A DNA stretch of 19,114 nucleotides from a bacterium (GCA_020627425.1 JAHKXX010000056.1:1-19114), one strand, 5' to 3'. Shown: positions 1 through 7,973, numbered from the stretch's first letter. Translations and numbers: made by a program. Notes: generated by a model from the letters alone, not told the origin.

Positions 1-167
1 AAAAGACAAATACACTTATTCTCACATCAAAGCAGCGTCAAGCAGCACCCTGTGTGCTGTGGCGCGCAAGGAGAGGGACAATAAACCCCGCTCGTACGCG
101 TGCCATAAGGTAGGGATACTACCAATTCGAGTACGCGAATTGACAGCGCAGGCACTGCGCTTGACAG
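1..167 (-). repeat. Dispersed structured repeat, copy A
   Basis: GC-rich intergenic element read on the - strand, with its head next to the fol promoter and its tail running off the start of the window. Seen directly: a head hairpin at 146-160 (GCGCAG, loop, CTGCGC), TGTCAATTCGCG after it, the core GGCACGCGTACGAGCGGGG at about 86-104, the motif TTTATTGTCCCTCTC, then a second hairpin at 43-59 (CAGCAC-ACAGG-GTGCTG on the - strand) and the tail GCTGCTTTG. About 58 bp of the core match copy E with one mismatch. No reading frame in it looks like a protein. Function unknown. Confidence 0.85.
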
Positions 168-190
168 GGGGGGAGGTGGTGGGGTATTAT
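161..190 (+). promoter_or_regulatory. Sigma-A type promoter of the fol operon
   Basis: TTGACA at 161-166 and TATTAT at 185-190 are separated by 18 bp. The spacer is almost all G with a few A and T. The -35 box directly follows the repeat A head hairpin (146-160), so the repeat edge supplies it. The same layout, including a G-rich spacer, occurs at the decarboxylase promoter (11253-11281). The expected start of transcription is near 197, which leaves about 20 nt of leader carrying the AAGGGG ribosome binding site. Confidence 0.65.
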
Positions 191-217
191 TTATGTGTGG
201 AAAAGGGGCGCTGATAG

Positions 218-700
218 ATGGAAAGAGTCAGACGGATATGCGATAACGAGAGATTCAGAAAAATACTTGATGAAATAGACAGGCTGGAAAAAGACAGAAG
301 GTTTTGCCGGCATTCGTTCGAGCACCTGCTCGATACGGCAAGAATAATGTATATAACGGCATTGGAGGAAAAAATAAACATTCCGAAGGATGTCATATAT
401 GCCGCTGCTCTTTTGCACGATATAGGCAGAGCAGAGCAGTATAAGAATAATATAGATCATAATGAGGCAGGGAAAAAACTTGCTGAGACTATACTGCCGG
501 AGTGCGGCTATAATAAATCGGAAACAGAGCAGATATGTGACGCCGTTCTTTGTCATAGGGAAAAAAATTTCAAAAATAACGACCCGCTGTCAGAGCTTCT
601 GAAAAAAGCCGACAGACTTTCCCGACTTTGCTTTTTGTGTAAGTCAAAAGACGAGTGCTATTGGTCAGAGGAAAAAAAGAATAAACAAATAGATTGCTGA
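218..700 (+). CDS. HD-domain phosphohydrolase, first gene of the folate operon
   Basis: A 160-residue soluble protein with the metal-binding pattern of the HD superfamily: H32/H36, the H67-D68 pair inside LLHDIGR, H81, H113 and D132. The C-terminal part has a cysteine-rich stretch (C138, C141, C147). The start is the ATG 9 nt after AAGGGG. It is followed after 21 nt by folP, which places it in the folate operon. Members of this family hydrolyse phosphate esters, often with Fe2+ or Mn2+. The context suggests a role on a phosphorylated pterin, for example removing phosphate from dihydroneopterin triphosphate or a cyclic phosphate, as archaeal MptB (also an HD protein) does. That role is inference; a general nucleotide phosphohydrolase is the alternative. 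The family call is firm. Confidence 0.8.
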   Translation: MERVRRICDNERFRKILDEIDRLEKDRRFCRHSFEHLLDTARIMYITALEEKINIPKDVIYAAALLHDIGRAEQYKNNIDHNEAGKKLAETILPECGYNKSETEQICDAVLCHREKNFKNNDPLSELLKKADRLSRLCFLCKSKDECYWSEEKKNKQIDC

Positions 701-721
701 ACAGTGTAAGGGGAGATATGA

Positions 722-1537
722 ATGATAATAGGAAATAAAAGCTTTGATACAAAAAACAATACCTATATTATGGGTATTTTAAATGTAACGCCCGACTCAT
801 TCTCTGACGGGGGAATGTATTACAGTATTGACGCAGCACTAAGGCATACCGAAGAAATGATAAGAGACGGCGCGCATATTATAGACGTCGGCGGCGAGTC
901 TACCCGACCCGGCTTTACCGAAATAAGCGCAGAGGAAGAGAAAAACCGAGTTGTGCCGGTAATAGAAAAAATTAAAAATAATTTTGATATTCCCGTATCT
1001 GTGGATACCTATCGCTCTGATGTGGCTCAACACGCTGTAAATGCAGGCGCAGACCTCGTTAATGATATATGGGGACTCAGGGCAGATGAAAAAATGGCAG
1101 GTGTTATTGCAAATAATAATGTTGCGTGCTGTATTATGCATAATAAGAAAAAAATCGAATATGATGAGTTTTTGCCCGATATGATAAGAGAGCTTAGCGA
1201 GTCGTGTAAATATGCAGAGTCCGCAGGCATAGACAGGGATAAGATAATAATAGACCCCGGAATAGGCTTTGCAAAAACTCAGAGTATGAACCTGTGCGCC
1301 GTAAAACACCTTGATAAGCTGACAAAGCTGGGTTATCCGGTGCTGCTGGGCTGCTCGAGAAAATCGGTAATAGACAGCGTGCTTCACCTGGAAAAAAACG
1401 ACAGAGTAGAGGGCACCATAGTAACAACAGTCTATGCGGTGCTCAGCGGCTGCGCCTTCGTTCGGGTACACGATATAAAAGAAAACGTAAGAGCCGTAAA
1501 AATGGCAATGGCAATAAAAGGAGCTGAATGTAAATGA
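722..1537 (+). CDS. folP: Dihydropteroate synthase
   Basis: A 271-residue enzyme, normal length for the family, that joins p-aminobenzoate to 6-hydroxymethyl-dihydropterin diphosphate to give dihydropteroate; it is the sulfonamide target. Visible signatures run in order: GILNVTPDSFSDGG near the N-terminus, GGESTRPG, the SVDTYRSDVA strand, LVNDIWG, IIDPGIGF, the substrate-binding lysine region LLGCSRKS, and RVHDI near the C-terminus. The ATG at 722 follows GGGGAG with 7 nt spacing; an ATG at 718 opens only a few codons. The stop overlaps the next start by 4 nt (ATGA), so translation is probably coupled to the folB-folK gene. No frameshift or missing motif is seen. Confidence 0.97.
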   Translation: MIIGNKSFDTKNNTYIMGILNVTPDSFSDGGMYYSIDAALRHTEEMIRDGAHIIDVGGESTRPGFTEISAEEEKNRVVPVIEKIKNNFDIPVSVDTYRSDVAQHAVNAGADLVNDIWGLRADEKMAGVIANNNVACCIMHNKKKIEYDEFLPDMIRELSESCKYAESAGIDRDKIIIDPGIGFAKTQSMNLCAVKHLDKLTKLGYPVLLGCSRKSVIDSVLHLEKNDRVEGTIVTTVYAVLSGCAFVRVHDIKENVRAVKMAMAIKGAECK

Positions 1538-2346
1538 ATACCGTTAATATAAAAGGACTTTCTTTCTTCGGAAAACACGGCGTGCTTCCAGAGGAAAACA
1601 GCCTGGGACAAAAATTTGTGCTTGATTGCAGCGTTACCCTGAAAACAGAGTTTGCCGATATAAACGACGATATTCAAAAAACCGTCGATTATTCAAAGCT
1701 GTGCGAGAGTATAACCTCTTTTCTAAGTGAGAATACCTTTAGCCTTCTGGAAACAGCAGCATATAAGACCTGCTGTATGATACTCGACAGCTTTGCCGAG
1801 GCAGAGGGAGTCGTTATAGAAATGAAAAAGCCATGGGCGCCTGTCGGACAGGAGATAGAATATGCGTCTGTACGTTCAGAACTGAAAAGACATACGGCGT
1901 TTATCTCTATCGGCTCTAATATGGGTAACAAGGAACAATGTATACGAGCTGCAATAAAAATACTCAATAAAACCGAGGGATGCGCTGTGGAGCAAATATC
2001 CCCTATCATAGAAACAAAGCCCTACGGGGACATACTACAGGATGATTTTCTGAACTGCGCATTGAGGCTCTCTACATATCACTCACCACAGGCACTGCTC
2101 AGTATCCTGAACACTATCGAAAAAAAGCTTCACCGCGTAAGAACGGTGCGCTGGGGTCCGCGTACAATAGACCTCGATATTGTTTTTTATGACGATATTG
2201 TTCTTGATACAGAAGATCTGCATATTCCGCATATTGATATGCAGAACCGTAGTTTTGTGCTGATCCCACTGTGCAGTATAGCCCCCTACTACCGTCACCC
2301 CATACTTAACAAAACAGTGGAACAGCTTAGAAAGGGAATCCTATGA
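1534..2346 (+). CDS. folBK: FolB-FolK fusion: dihydroneopterin aldolase / HPPK
   Basis: A 270-residue bifunctional protein. Residues 1 to about 117 are dihydroneopterin aldolase (FolB): FFGKHGVLPEEN carries the catalytic glutamate region and MKKPWAPVG the conserved lysine. Residues about 120 to 270 are 6-hydroxymethyl-dihydropterin pyrophosphokinase (FolK): AFISIGSNMGNK at its start, then RWGPRTIDLDIVFYDD with the Mg-binding aspartates, then IPHIDMQNRSFVLIPL. Together they convert dihydroneopterin to the diphosphate used by FolP. The gene overlaps folP and folA by 4 nt on each side and has an AAAGGAG site 12 nt upstream. FolB-FolK fusions are known in Firmicutes, so the fusion is not new. Confidence 0.96.
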   Translation: MNTVNIKGLSFFGKHGVLPEENSLGQKFVLDCSVTLKTEFADINDDIQKTVDYSKLCESITSFLSENTFSLLETAAYKTCCMILDSFAEAEGVVIEMKKPWAPVGQEIEYASVRSELKRHTAFISIGSNMGNKEQCIRAAIKILNKTEGCAVEQISPIIETKPYGDILQDDFLNCALRLSTYHSPQALLSILNTIEKKLHRVRTVRWGPRTIDLDIVFYDDIVLDTEDLHIPHIDMQNRSFVLIPLCSIAPYYRHPILNKTVEQLRKGIL

Positions 2347-2816
2347 TATGTATTATCGCAGCTTATGACAAAAACCGTGTAATAGGCATGGACGGTGCTT
2401 TGCCGTGGAGCCTGAAAAAGGATATGGAGCGCTTTAAAAACATTACCTTCGGTCATACGGTAGTTATGGGCAGGAAAACCTATGACAGTATAGGACACCC
2501 TCTGAAAAACAGGAGAAATATAGTTTTTTCCCGTAACAGGCTTTTTTCTGCCGAAGGCTGTGAAAAATGCAACAACGTAGATGATATTCTGAACCTTGCA
2601 AAAAATGAAACAGTATTTATAATAGGAGGCGAGAGCATTTACAGGCTCTTTATAGAATATGCCGATATACTTTATATTACCGAGATAGACGCGCTTTTTT
2701 CCGGAGACAGGTTTTTTCCCGAATTTAACAAGAGCGCATATCTCTGCGATGAAAAAACAGTAACAGACGGCAGCACCGTACTGCACTTTAAGACCTATAG
2801 AAAAAACAAACGATAA
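2343..2816 (+). CDS. folA: Dihydrofolate reductase
   Basis: A 157-residue NADPH-dependent reductase that makes tetrahydrofolate; it is the trimethoprim target. The sequence shows the N-terminal strand IIAAYDKNRVIG, the LPW motif at 20-22, the catalytic acid D27 within WSLKKDMERFK, VVMGRKTYDS for the nucleotide site, FIIGGESIY, and the C-terminal YITEIDALFSGDRFFP. Length is standard. The start ATG overlaps the folBK stop (ATGA), which points to translational coupling. It is the last gene of the operon and is followed by an intrinsic terminator at 2872-2912. No GTP cyclohydrolase (folE) or thymidylate synthase lies in this window. Confidence 0.97.
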   Translation: MICIIAAYDKNRVIGMDGALPWSLKKDMERFKNITFGHTVVMGRKTYDSIGHPLKNRRNIVFSRNRLFSAEGCEKCNNVDDILNLAKNETVFIIGGESIYRLFIEYADILYITEIDALFSGDRFFPEFNKSAYLCDEKTVTDGSTVLHFKTYRKNKR

Positions 2817-2871
2817 AATTCTGTAAATACATGTACCGGATTTTATCAGTGCTTCCTGATTATAAAAAGCG

Positions 2872-2912
2872 ACGGCACCGCCAAAAAGGCAGATGCCGTT
2901 GATTTTATTTTT
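2872..2912 (+). terminator. Intrinsic terminator after folA, probably bidirectional
   Basis: Outer stem ACGGCA (2872-2877) pairs with TGCCGT (2894-2899), and an inner GCC-AAAAA-GGC hairpin sits between. It is followed by a T-rich run on the + strand (2900-2912). On the - strand a run of five T also follows the stem, so it probably also ends the glycan operon coming from the other side. Confidence 0.8.
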
Positions 2913-2936
2913 TGATTAATGAAATAAGCAGACAAG

Positions 2937-3953
2937 TCAGTCGGGTTCATCCGTAATTCTTATGTACTCTGCCGGGCAAGCCACGTCAAGGTCGGTGTCC
3001 GTTATATCATGGGTCCAGACTACATTTCTGCGCACGATCCTTGAGGGATTTCCGGCGATCACGCAATTGTTCGGATAGTTGCCCTTGACAACCGCTCCTG
3101 CGCCCATTATACAGGACACACCGGTAGAACACCTGCTCATTACAATGGCTCTCATACAGATCCAGTTGTGATCCCCGATATCTATAGAGTTTTTCGGGTT
3201 GTTCTTTTCATAACTGTTGATACGCTTTTTTGTCACAGTGTCAAAGATTGCGTGAGCGTCACCCGAATAAATCCTGCATTCATACGCGATAAGGCTGTCC
3301 TTGCCTATTTTTATATTGCAACCGGATCCGGCTGTGATACGGGTATCGTGCCCTACTGTTACACCGCTTTTTATTGTTATCTCTGCGTCCCTGATAAGAG
3401 TCAGCATTACTCTCTCCTTAAAGGAGCAGTCTTTGCCGATGTTCAGCTTTATACTTACTCCGTTTTTTATACGTATTGAACAGCCCTCACCGAAGGAAAC
3501 AGAATCGTCCACATTTACTATTGTGTTCACCGCATCGCCGTCAAGATATACACGACAGCTTTTGCAGTGTACTATGTTTCCGTATTCATCGCTGTAATCG
3601 CCTGAGTCCGGCTTTATAATTATGTTGTCACGAACGGTAAAGACAAAATCCTTCATTTTCCTGTAGCCCATATCCAAAAATATTTTTCTGGCTACAGTGT
3701 TACCCCTCATTGAATCAATTACAACATAATACTTCTTTGCTTTTTTGTTGAGATACGCGTTAACGTCGTCGCCGGCTTCGGGGCTGATCTCCTTTATTTC
3801 TGTGATGCCGCAGTAGTCCGACAGGACGGTTTTAAGATCCGGATTATTACCGACAATGATCACCTGTCTCTTTTCAAAATATTTATTTACTATTTTGGCT
3901 ATTACAGAATATCTTTCACGGTTTTTATCTGTCATTGTCAGCAGTATCTCCAT
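2937..3953 (-). CDS. Left-handed beta-helix (hexapeptide) acyltransferase
   Basis: A 338-residue protein. Residues 1 to about 110 look like an alpha/beta nucleotide-fold domain (strands VIIVGNN and YYVVIDS) of unclear role. From about 115 the sequence shows [LIV]G-x4 hexapeptide repeats, then the LbetaH acyltransferase end: GDHNWICMRAIVM, GVSCIMGAGAVV, CVIAGNPSRIVRRNVVW. Such enzymes move an acetyl or similar group from a CoA donor to a sugar. It is the last gene of the glycan operon, so the likely substrate is a cell-surface polysaccharide. The start is uncertain: the ATG at 3953 has a poor ribosome site, while the ATG at 3935 (residue 7) has GGAG 12 nt upstream. The acceptor cannot be told from sequence. 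Confidence 0.85.
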   Translation of the reverse strand: MEILLTMTDKNRERYSVIAKIVNKYFEKRQVIIVGNNPDLKTVLSDYCGITEIKEISPEAGDDVNAYLNKKAKKYYVVIDSMRGNTVARKIFLDMGYRKMKDFVFTVRDNIIIKPDSGDYSDEYGNIVHCKSCRVYLDGDAVNTIVNVDDSVSFGEGCSIRIKNGVSIKLNIGKDCSFKERVMLTLIRDAEITIKSGVTVGHDTRITAGSGCNIKIGKDSLIAYECRIYSGDAHAIFDTVTKKRINSYEKNNPKNSIDIGDHNWICMRAIVMSRCSTGVSCIMGAGAVVKGNYPNNCVIAGNPSRIVRRNVVWTHDITDTDLDVACPAEYIRITDEPD

Positions 3954-3968
3954 TCGTTTTCATATTTC

Positions 3969-3997
3969 GGGCTGTCCTCGGGACAGCCCGTTTTTTT
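3969..3997 (+). terminator. Strong hairpin between two - strand genes, T-tract on the + side
   Basis: GGGCTGTCC (3969-3977) pairs perfectly with GGACAGCCC (3981-3989) around a 3-nt loop, followed by seven T on the + strand (3991-3997). On the - strand, where the flanking genes are transcribed, no T-run follows, so it is not a normal terminator for them. It starts 6 nt after the stop of the upstream - strand gene. It could block antisense transcripts, or act as an mRNA stability hairpin between the two genes. Confidence 0.6.
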
Positions 3998-6900
3998 ATC
4001 TCGTGCACTTGAAATCGTCGAAATGCGTGTCAAAGCATACAGAGTCTATGAGCTTTTCCTTCTGCTTGTTATAAACGACTATATTCAGACCTCTTTCATT
4101 TTTGGAATAATCGGTACCGTTTATGTCGATTATAGCCTCGTTGCCGTTTTTGTAGGTCCTGCTTGTAACGTGAAGCCTGAACTTGCCGAATTTAAGATTT
4201 GTCTCTGTCGGCTCATCCTCTTTCTCTCCCAGTCTTTCAAATATGACTGTTCCGCCGTTGAGTATGCCTATGAAGCTGTGGGCGTGCTTACCCTCCAGAT
4301 CACTCTTGAATCCGAGATCCTTTATCTTTTTTGCCACAAAGCTGTCAAGGGCAAGCCCGGGGGTATCCTTTACGGAAATAATGATAATGTTGCCCTTCTT
4401 CTTTTCTTCAAGGGTATCAAAGTAGTCGAATATATCGGTCTTGTCCGAAAGCTTAGAGGAGAGGTTTTCCGAAATTCCGAGAATGAGTCCCTTTATGACA
4501 TCTATCTTCTCGTCCTGACGATCCAAGAGTTTCAGCATCATATCGTAGTCGGACATAGAGTTTACCTTCGGAGCCTCGAGGGCGTTTTTCAGCCACTCTA
4601 TACATCTTGCTCTTTCTCTGTCTATAACGGCAAATACTCTGTCATAATCTATCTCTGAAGTCAGTCTTTCATCGGTAAGCTCGTCAATGCTTTCTATCAG
4701 CCTGTCCTCCACTCCGAGCATTTTTGCTATGGAGTAGAAGCGGTTAGCACCCCTGCGCTTGTTCACAATGGCAACAAAGGGCTTTCTGTTAAGTATTGCA
4801 AAGCACATACCGTGGAAGGAGTCTGTAACAAAGTATTTACAGTTTGCTATACTCTGAAGTCTTTCCTCTGTGTGAAGCGGTTCCTTGTAAAGGTCGCCGA
4901 GCGGCTCAAAGTATTTGTCAGGACGCTTGTACTCCGAGAATACCTCGCACTCAACGCTGAGCTTATCCATTACGGTACGCAGTATAGCCTGCTTTTCCTC
5001 TGTCGGATCGAGAATGTAAGAGCTGACGTAGTTTTCGGGAGTCTTTCTTTCGCACCTGTCGATAAGCGCTTTGTAGTGCTTGGGATCGCACAGGAAAACA
5101 GGATCGAGCACCCACTCGACGTCCTTCGAAACGCCGTAAACATTCTTTACGGTATCTACGGTGTCATTTTCTCTTACGCTGAAATAGTCAAACTTTTTAA
5201 GGAAATAGGACATCTCGCGGTGAACCTTAGGGTCGCCCATCGTTCTGCCGAAGGATGCGGAGTAAGCTATTTTTTTCTTGCTGTCCTCTACCCAGTCAAG
5301 AGAGGTATACTTATCAAGGGCAGTATACAGGACAAAATTGAACAGCTTGTCCGAGCCTACCATAAACATATCGCACTTGGGGTTGAGAAACTTTCTCATC
5401 TCTGTTTTGTCGGCATAGGTCTTTGATACGGCATAGTCCGGGTACAGAGGTCTGAGGTGTATCTGTCTGTATGAATCCGTTACGGCGCCGATGTTTTTAG
5501 AGGTTGCGGGGCGCTCTATCATAAGAGTAGAGTAGCCGAGATCCTCCAGAGTATGATAAAGTGCATAATGAGTCAGAGCACCGCCGAAATTTACAGCGTA
5601 GAAGTTTACTGCAAGTCCTATATCGTAATGCTTTGTATCGGTCAGCCTTACACTTTCTGCAAGCGAGCGGCTCTTTATGAGGGACAAAAATCTCTCTCTT
5701 TCGCTGCTTGCGGGATACAGTGCGCGCACCCTGTTTTTCTTTATCTCCTGAGCCTGCAGCTTCATCGGGACAGTCTTTGACAGTGAGGGTTTCAGTGACT
5801 CAAAAAGCTCTTTTCCGTGGAGATTGTTTATAAATACTATAGATGTACCCTTGCCGTCGTCCATCGACTTATTGTACTGGGTTATGCCCCAGAAGTCGCC
5901 CATAGAGAAATCGCCCTGTCTCGGGAAGGCGCAGAAAATACAGTCCGCACACGATTTTCTGAGAGCATATTTTTCGTGGAACACTTTTTCAAAGGAGTCA
6001 CCCTCCTTCAGGCTGCTCTCATAGACCGCTCCGTTATCAAACTCTATGCGTATATATGAGCTGCTGCGCCAGCCGTGTCTTTCCTTGTCGCGGAAGTATA
6101 TGGCAGTCGGCTTTAGCGGTGCTCCGTCGGGGTTAAGCTCGGGGGAGGCTGCTGCCTCGTCGATATATTTTTTAAACAGTTCTCTGCTCGGAACACCGTG
6201 ACAGAGTATATCAATACAGTAAAGGTTATCGTAGTCGCGTCCGAGATATGCCTTTAGTCCTGCTACCTGACAGGGTGTGCCCGTAAACAGCACAAGCTCT
6301 TCGTTTTTCAGCAACTTCTTTATATCACGGTAAATAAGTCCCATATCGCTCTGGAAATACTTGGAACCTCTCAGTGCCTGAAGTTCTTCCTTGGTATTTA
6401 CTATTTTGTGCGATACCTGTATTTTATCATAATCCAGAACAGCTCCGCAGACATATCCGCCAAGCTCGATGATCTTTTCGGCAGCAACGGTGAATATTCC
6501 GCCGGAAGAGCTGCCCATTCTGGTTTCATCATCAGCCATAGCCGCTATTATACTGGGCGTAGGGCTGTTTGTCAGACGGGTATTTACAGCAGGGCATGTA
6601 CGGATACACTTGGTACACTTGGTGCATTTTTCGTTATCAATTACAGGCACTATAAAGCCGTCGCTGTTAGGCTTCATTTTTATAGCGTTCACGGGACAAA
6701 CGTTCATACATGCACTGCAGCCCGTGCAAAGCTCTTCGGGTACTCCCGAAACATTTATCGGGTCAAGACCGTCCATTTTTTTGTTTCTTACTGTTTCCGG
6801 ACGAACATCCTCGGATTTTTTGATCTCCTTTTTGCTCTCGATAGCCTTTTTGAGCCAATCATATGAAACAGCGGCCTGTTCTTTTATAATAGCCGTTACC

Positions 6901-7973
6901 TTTTCGTAGTCGATAGGCTGGGCCAGAATATCCTTTATTCTTTGGTTTATGACATCCTCCGACATATCGTCGTCGTCGATGTTGATCATCCTGTTTTCGT
7001 AGCCGATGGTCTTCAGCAGGGTTCTGAATCTGGCAAGGCTCTGATCGCGGTTTACTATAACGACAAAGGGTCTTTCAAATATAATGGAGAAGCACAGTCC
7101 GTGGAACGAGTCTCCGACATAGCACTGTGTGTGCTTGAAATAATACAGCCAATCCTCTACCGACGGATCTTTTATAGCAGGCAGACCTGTCTCTTTTGTA
7201 AAGTTGTCGGGGTTATTCGGATTCGGCAGACACCTCAGCTCGCAGTTAAGCCCGGCAGCTATCTTTTGCAGCAGCTCTGCTTTTTCTGTGCCGGGGCCGA
7301 GAATATAGCTTGAAACATAGTTCTTATCCTCCGACACTTCGGAATTATCGGCAAGTCTGTGATATACGTTTCTGTCGCAGAGGAATACGGGATCCATTAT
7401 CTTGTCAGCCTGTACACCGAAAACCTCGTTACAGATACTTACTGCTTCGTTTTCTCTGACGCCGATATAGTCGAATTTTTTCATACACTGCTCCGAGCGG
7501 AGTCTTTCCTCCTCGGGAGCATCATAGCCCGAGCCGAAGGAGCTCGCCATAGCTATCTTCTTTTTGTCGTCCCTTACAAAGTCCAGGAAGAAAAACTGTC
7601 CTACAGCTCCTCCGCAGATCTGATAGTTCCACACAACATCGGAACCGACTATAAAGGTATCGCATACTTTATTAAGAACCTTATAGTCCATAGAGCTGTG
7701 GTAGCATGAGGTGATGTTTTCTTCACCGCAATACTTGTAGATGAATTTGTTTGCAACAGTTTCCCTGTCGGCGTACTTCGGACGCCACAGAACCTCGGGC
7801 TTGTTGACCATCATAGCACTGTGACCCATAGCGTTAACTATTTCGTACAGCGCATAGTATGTCAGTATGGAACCGTAGTTTAATCCAAACCACAAACCTA
7901 CTATACCGACATCGTGATGTGAGTCCTCGGCTTTACGCACAAGTCCGTTTTCTTTTCTTTCGGGATCACTCAT
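3996..7973 (-). CDS. Pyruvyl transferase / ferredoxin / FrhB / pyruvyl transferase / ILEI-like fusion
   Basis: A 1325-residue multidomain protein. Residues 20-380: polysaccharide pyruvyl transferase domain (FIVGSDVVWN, SSFG, KIMDPVFLC, GDSFHG at 287-292). 405-465: two 4Fe-4S motifs, cysteines 416/419/422/426 and 450/453/456/460. 475-770: FrhB-like (coenzyme F420 hydrogenase beta) domain with FTGTPCQVAGL, CHGVPS and the C675/C678/C681 cluster before GDFSMGDFWG. 783-1130: second pyruvyl transferase domain, clearly duplicated from the first (FMVGSDKLFN, SASFG, WVLDPVFLC, TDSFHG). 1190-1318: domain resembling ILEI/FAM3 (ERGLNIVVYN, LIDSVCFDTH). No signal peptide or membrane segment; likely cytoplasmic, acting on surface glycan precursors. 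AAGGAG lies 8 nt before the ATG. It follows the glycosyltransferase by 23 nt. Separate genes for these domains often neighbour each other in polysaccharide clusters; the exact reaction is unknown. Confidence 0.88.
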   Translation of the reverse strand: MSDPERKENGLVRKAEDSHHDVGIVGLWFGLNYGSILTYYALYEIVNAMGHSAMMVNKPEVLWRPKYADRETVANKFIYKYCGEENITSCYHSSMDYKVLNKVCDTFIVGSDVVWNYQICGGAVGQFFFLDFVRDDKKKIAMASSFGSGYDAPEEERLRSEQCMKKFDYIGVRENEAVSICNEVFGVQADKIMDPVFLCDRNVYHRLADNSEVSEDKNYVSSYILGPGTEKAELLQKIAAGLNCELRCLPNPNNPDNFTKETGLPAIKDPSVEDWLYYFKHTQCYVGDSFHGLCFSIIFERPFVVIVNRDQSLARFRTLLKTIGYENRMINIDDDDMSEDVINQRIKDILAQPIDYEKVTAIIKEQAAVSYDWLKKAIESKKEIKKSEDVRPETVRNKKMDGLDPINVSGVPEELCTGCSACMNVCPVNAIKMKPNSDGFIVPVIDNEKCTKCTKCIRTCPAVNTRLTNSPTPSIIAAMADDETRMGSSSGGIFTVAAEKIIELGGYVCGAVLDYDKIQVSHKIVNTKEELQALRGSKYFQSDMGLIYRDIKKLLKNEELVLFTGTPCQVAGLKAYLGRDYDNLYCIDILCHGVPSRELFKKYIDEAAASPELNPDGAPLKPTAIYFRDKERHGWRSSSYIRIEFDNGAVYESSLKEGDSFEKVFHEKYALRKSCADCIFCAFPRQGDFSMGDFWGITQYNKSMDDGKGTSIVFINNLHGKELFESLKPSLSKTVPMKLQAQEIKKNRVRALYPASSERERFLSLIKSRSLAESVRLTDTKHYDIGLAVNFYAVNFGGALTHYALYHTLEDLGYSTLMIERPATSKNIGAVTDSYRQIHLRPLYPDYAVSKTYADKTEMRKFLNPKCDMFMVGSDKLFNFVLYTALDKYTSLDWVEDSKKKIAYSASFGRTMGDPKVHREMSYFLKKFDYFSVRENDTVDTVKNVYGVSKDVEWVLDPVFLCDPKHYKALIDRCERKTPENYVSSYILDPTEEKQAILRTVMDKLSVECEVFSEYKRPDKYFEPLGDLYKEPLHTEERLQSIANCKYFVTDSFHGMCFAILNRKPFVAIVNKRRGANRFYSIAKMLGVEDRLIESIDELTDERLTSEIDYDRVFAVIDRERARCIEWLKNALEAPKVNSMSDYDMMLKLLDRQDEKIDVIKGLILGISENLSSKLSDKTDIFDYFDTLEEKKKGNIIIISVKDTPGLALDSFVAKKIKDLGFKSDLEGKHAHSFIGILNGGTVIFERLGEKEDEPTETNLKFGKFRLHVTSRTYKNGNEAIIDINGTDYSKNERGLNIVVYNKQKEKLIDSVCFDTHFDDFKCTR

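Noticed and set aside
131..150. Conserved stem within the head sequence CAATTCG...CGAATTG
   Set aside because: It pairs well in copy A and weakly in the last unit of B, but not in C, D or E, so I do not count it among the conserved hairpins.
839..1471. 210-codon open frame on the - strand opposite folP
   Set aside because: It lies entirely antisense to a gene with complete DHPS motifs, shows no domain pattern and is a coding shadow.
4023..4658. 211-codon + strand frame opposite the multidomain glycan protein
   Set aside because: Antisense shadow; many such frames occur opposite this 4-kb gene because of its codon usage.
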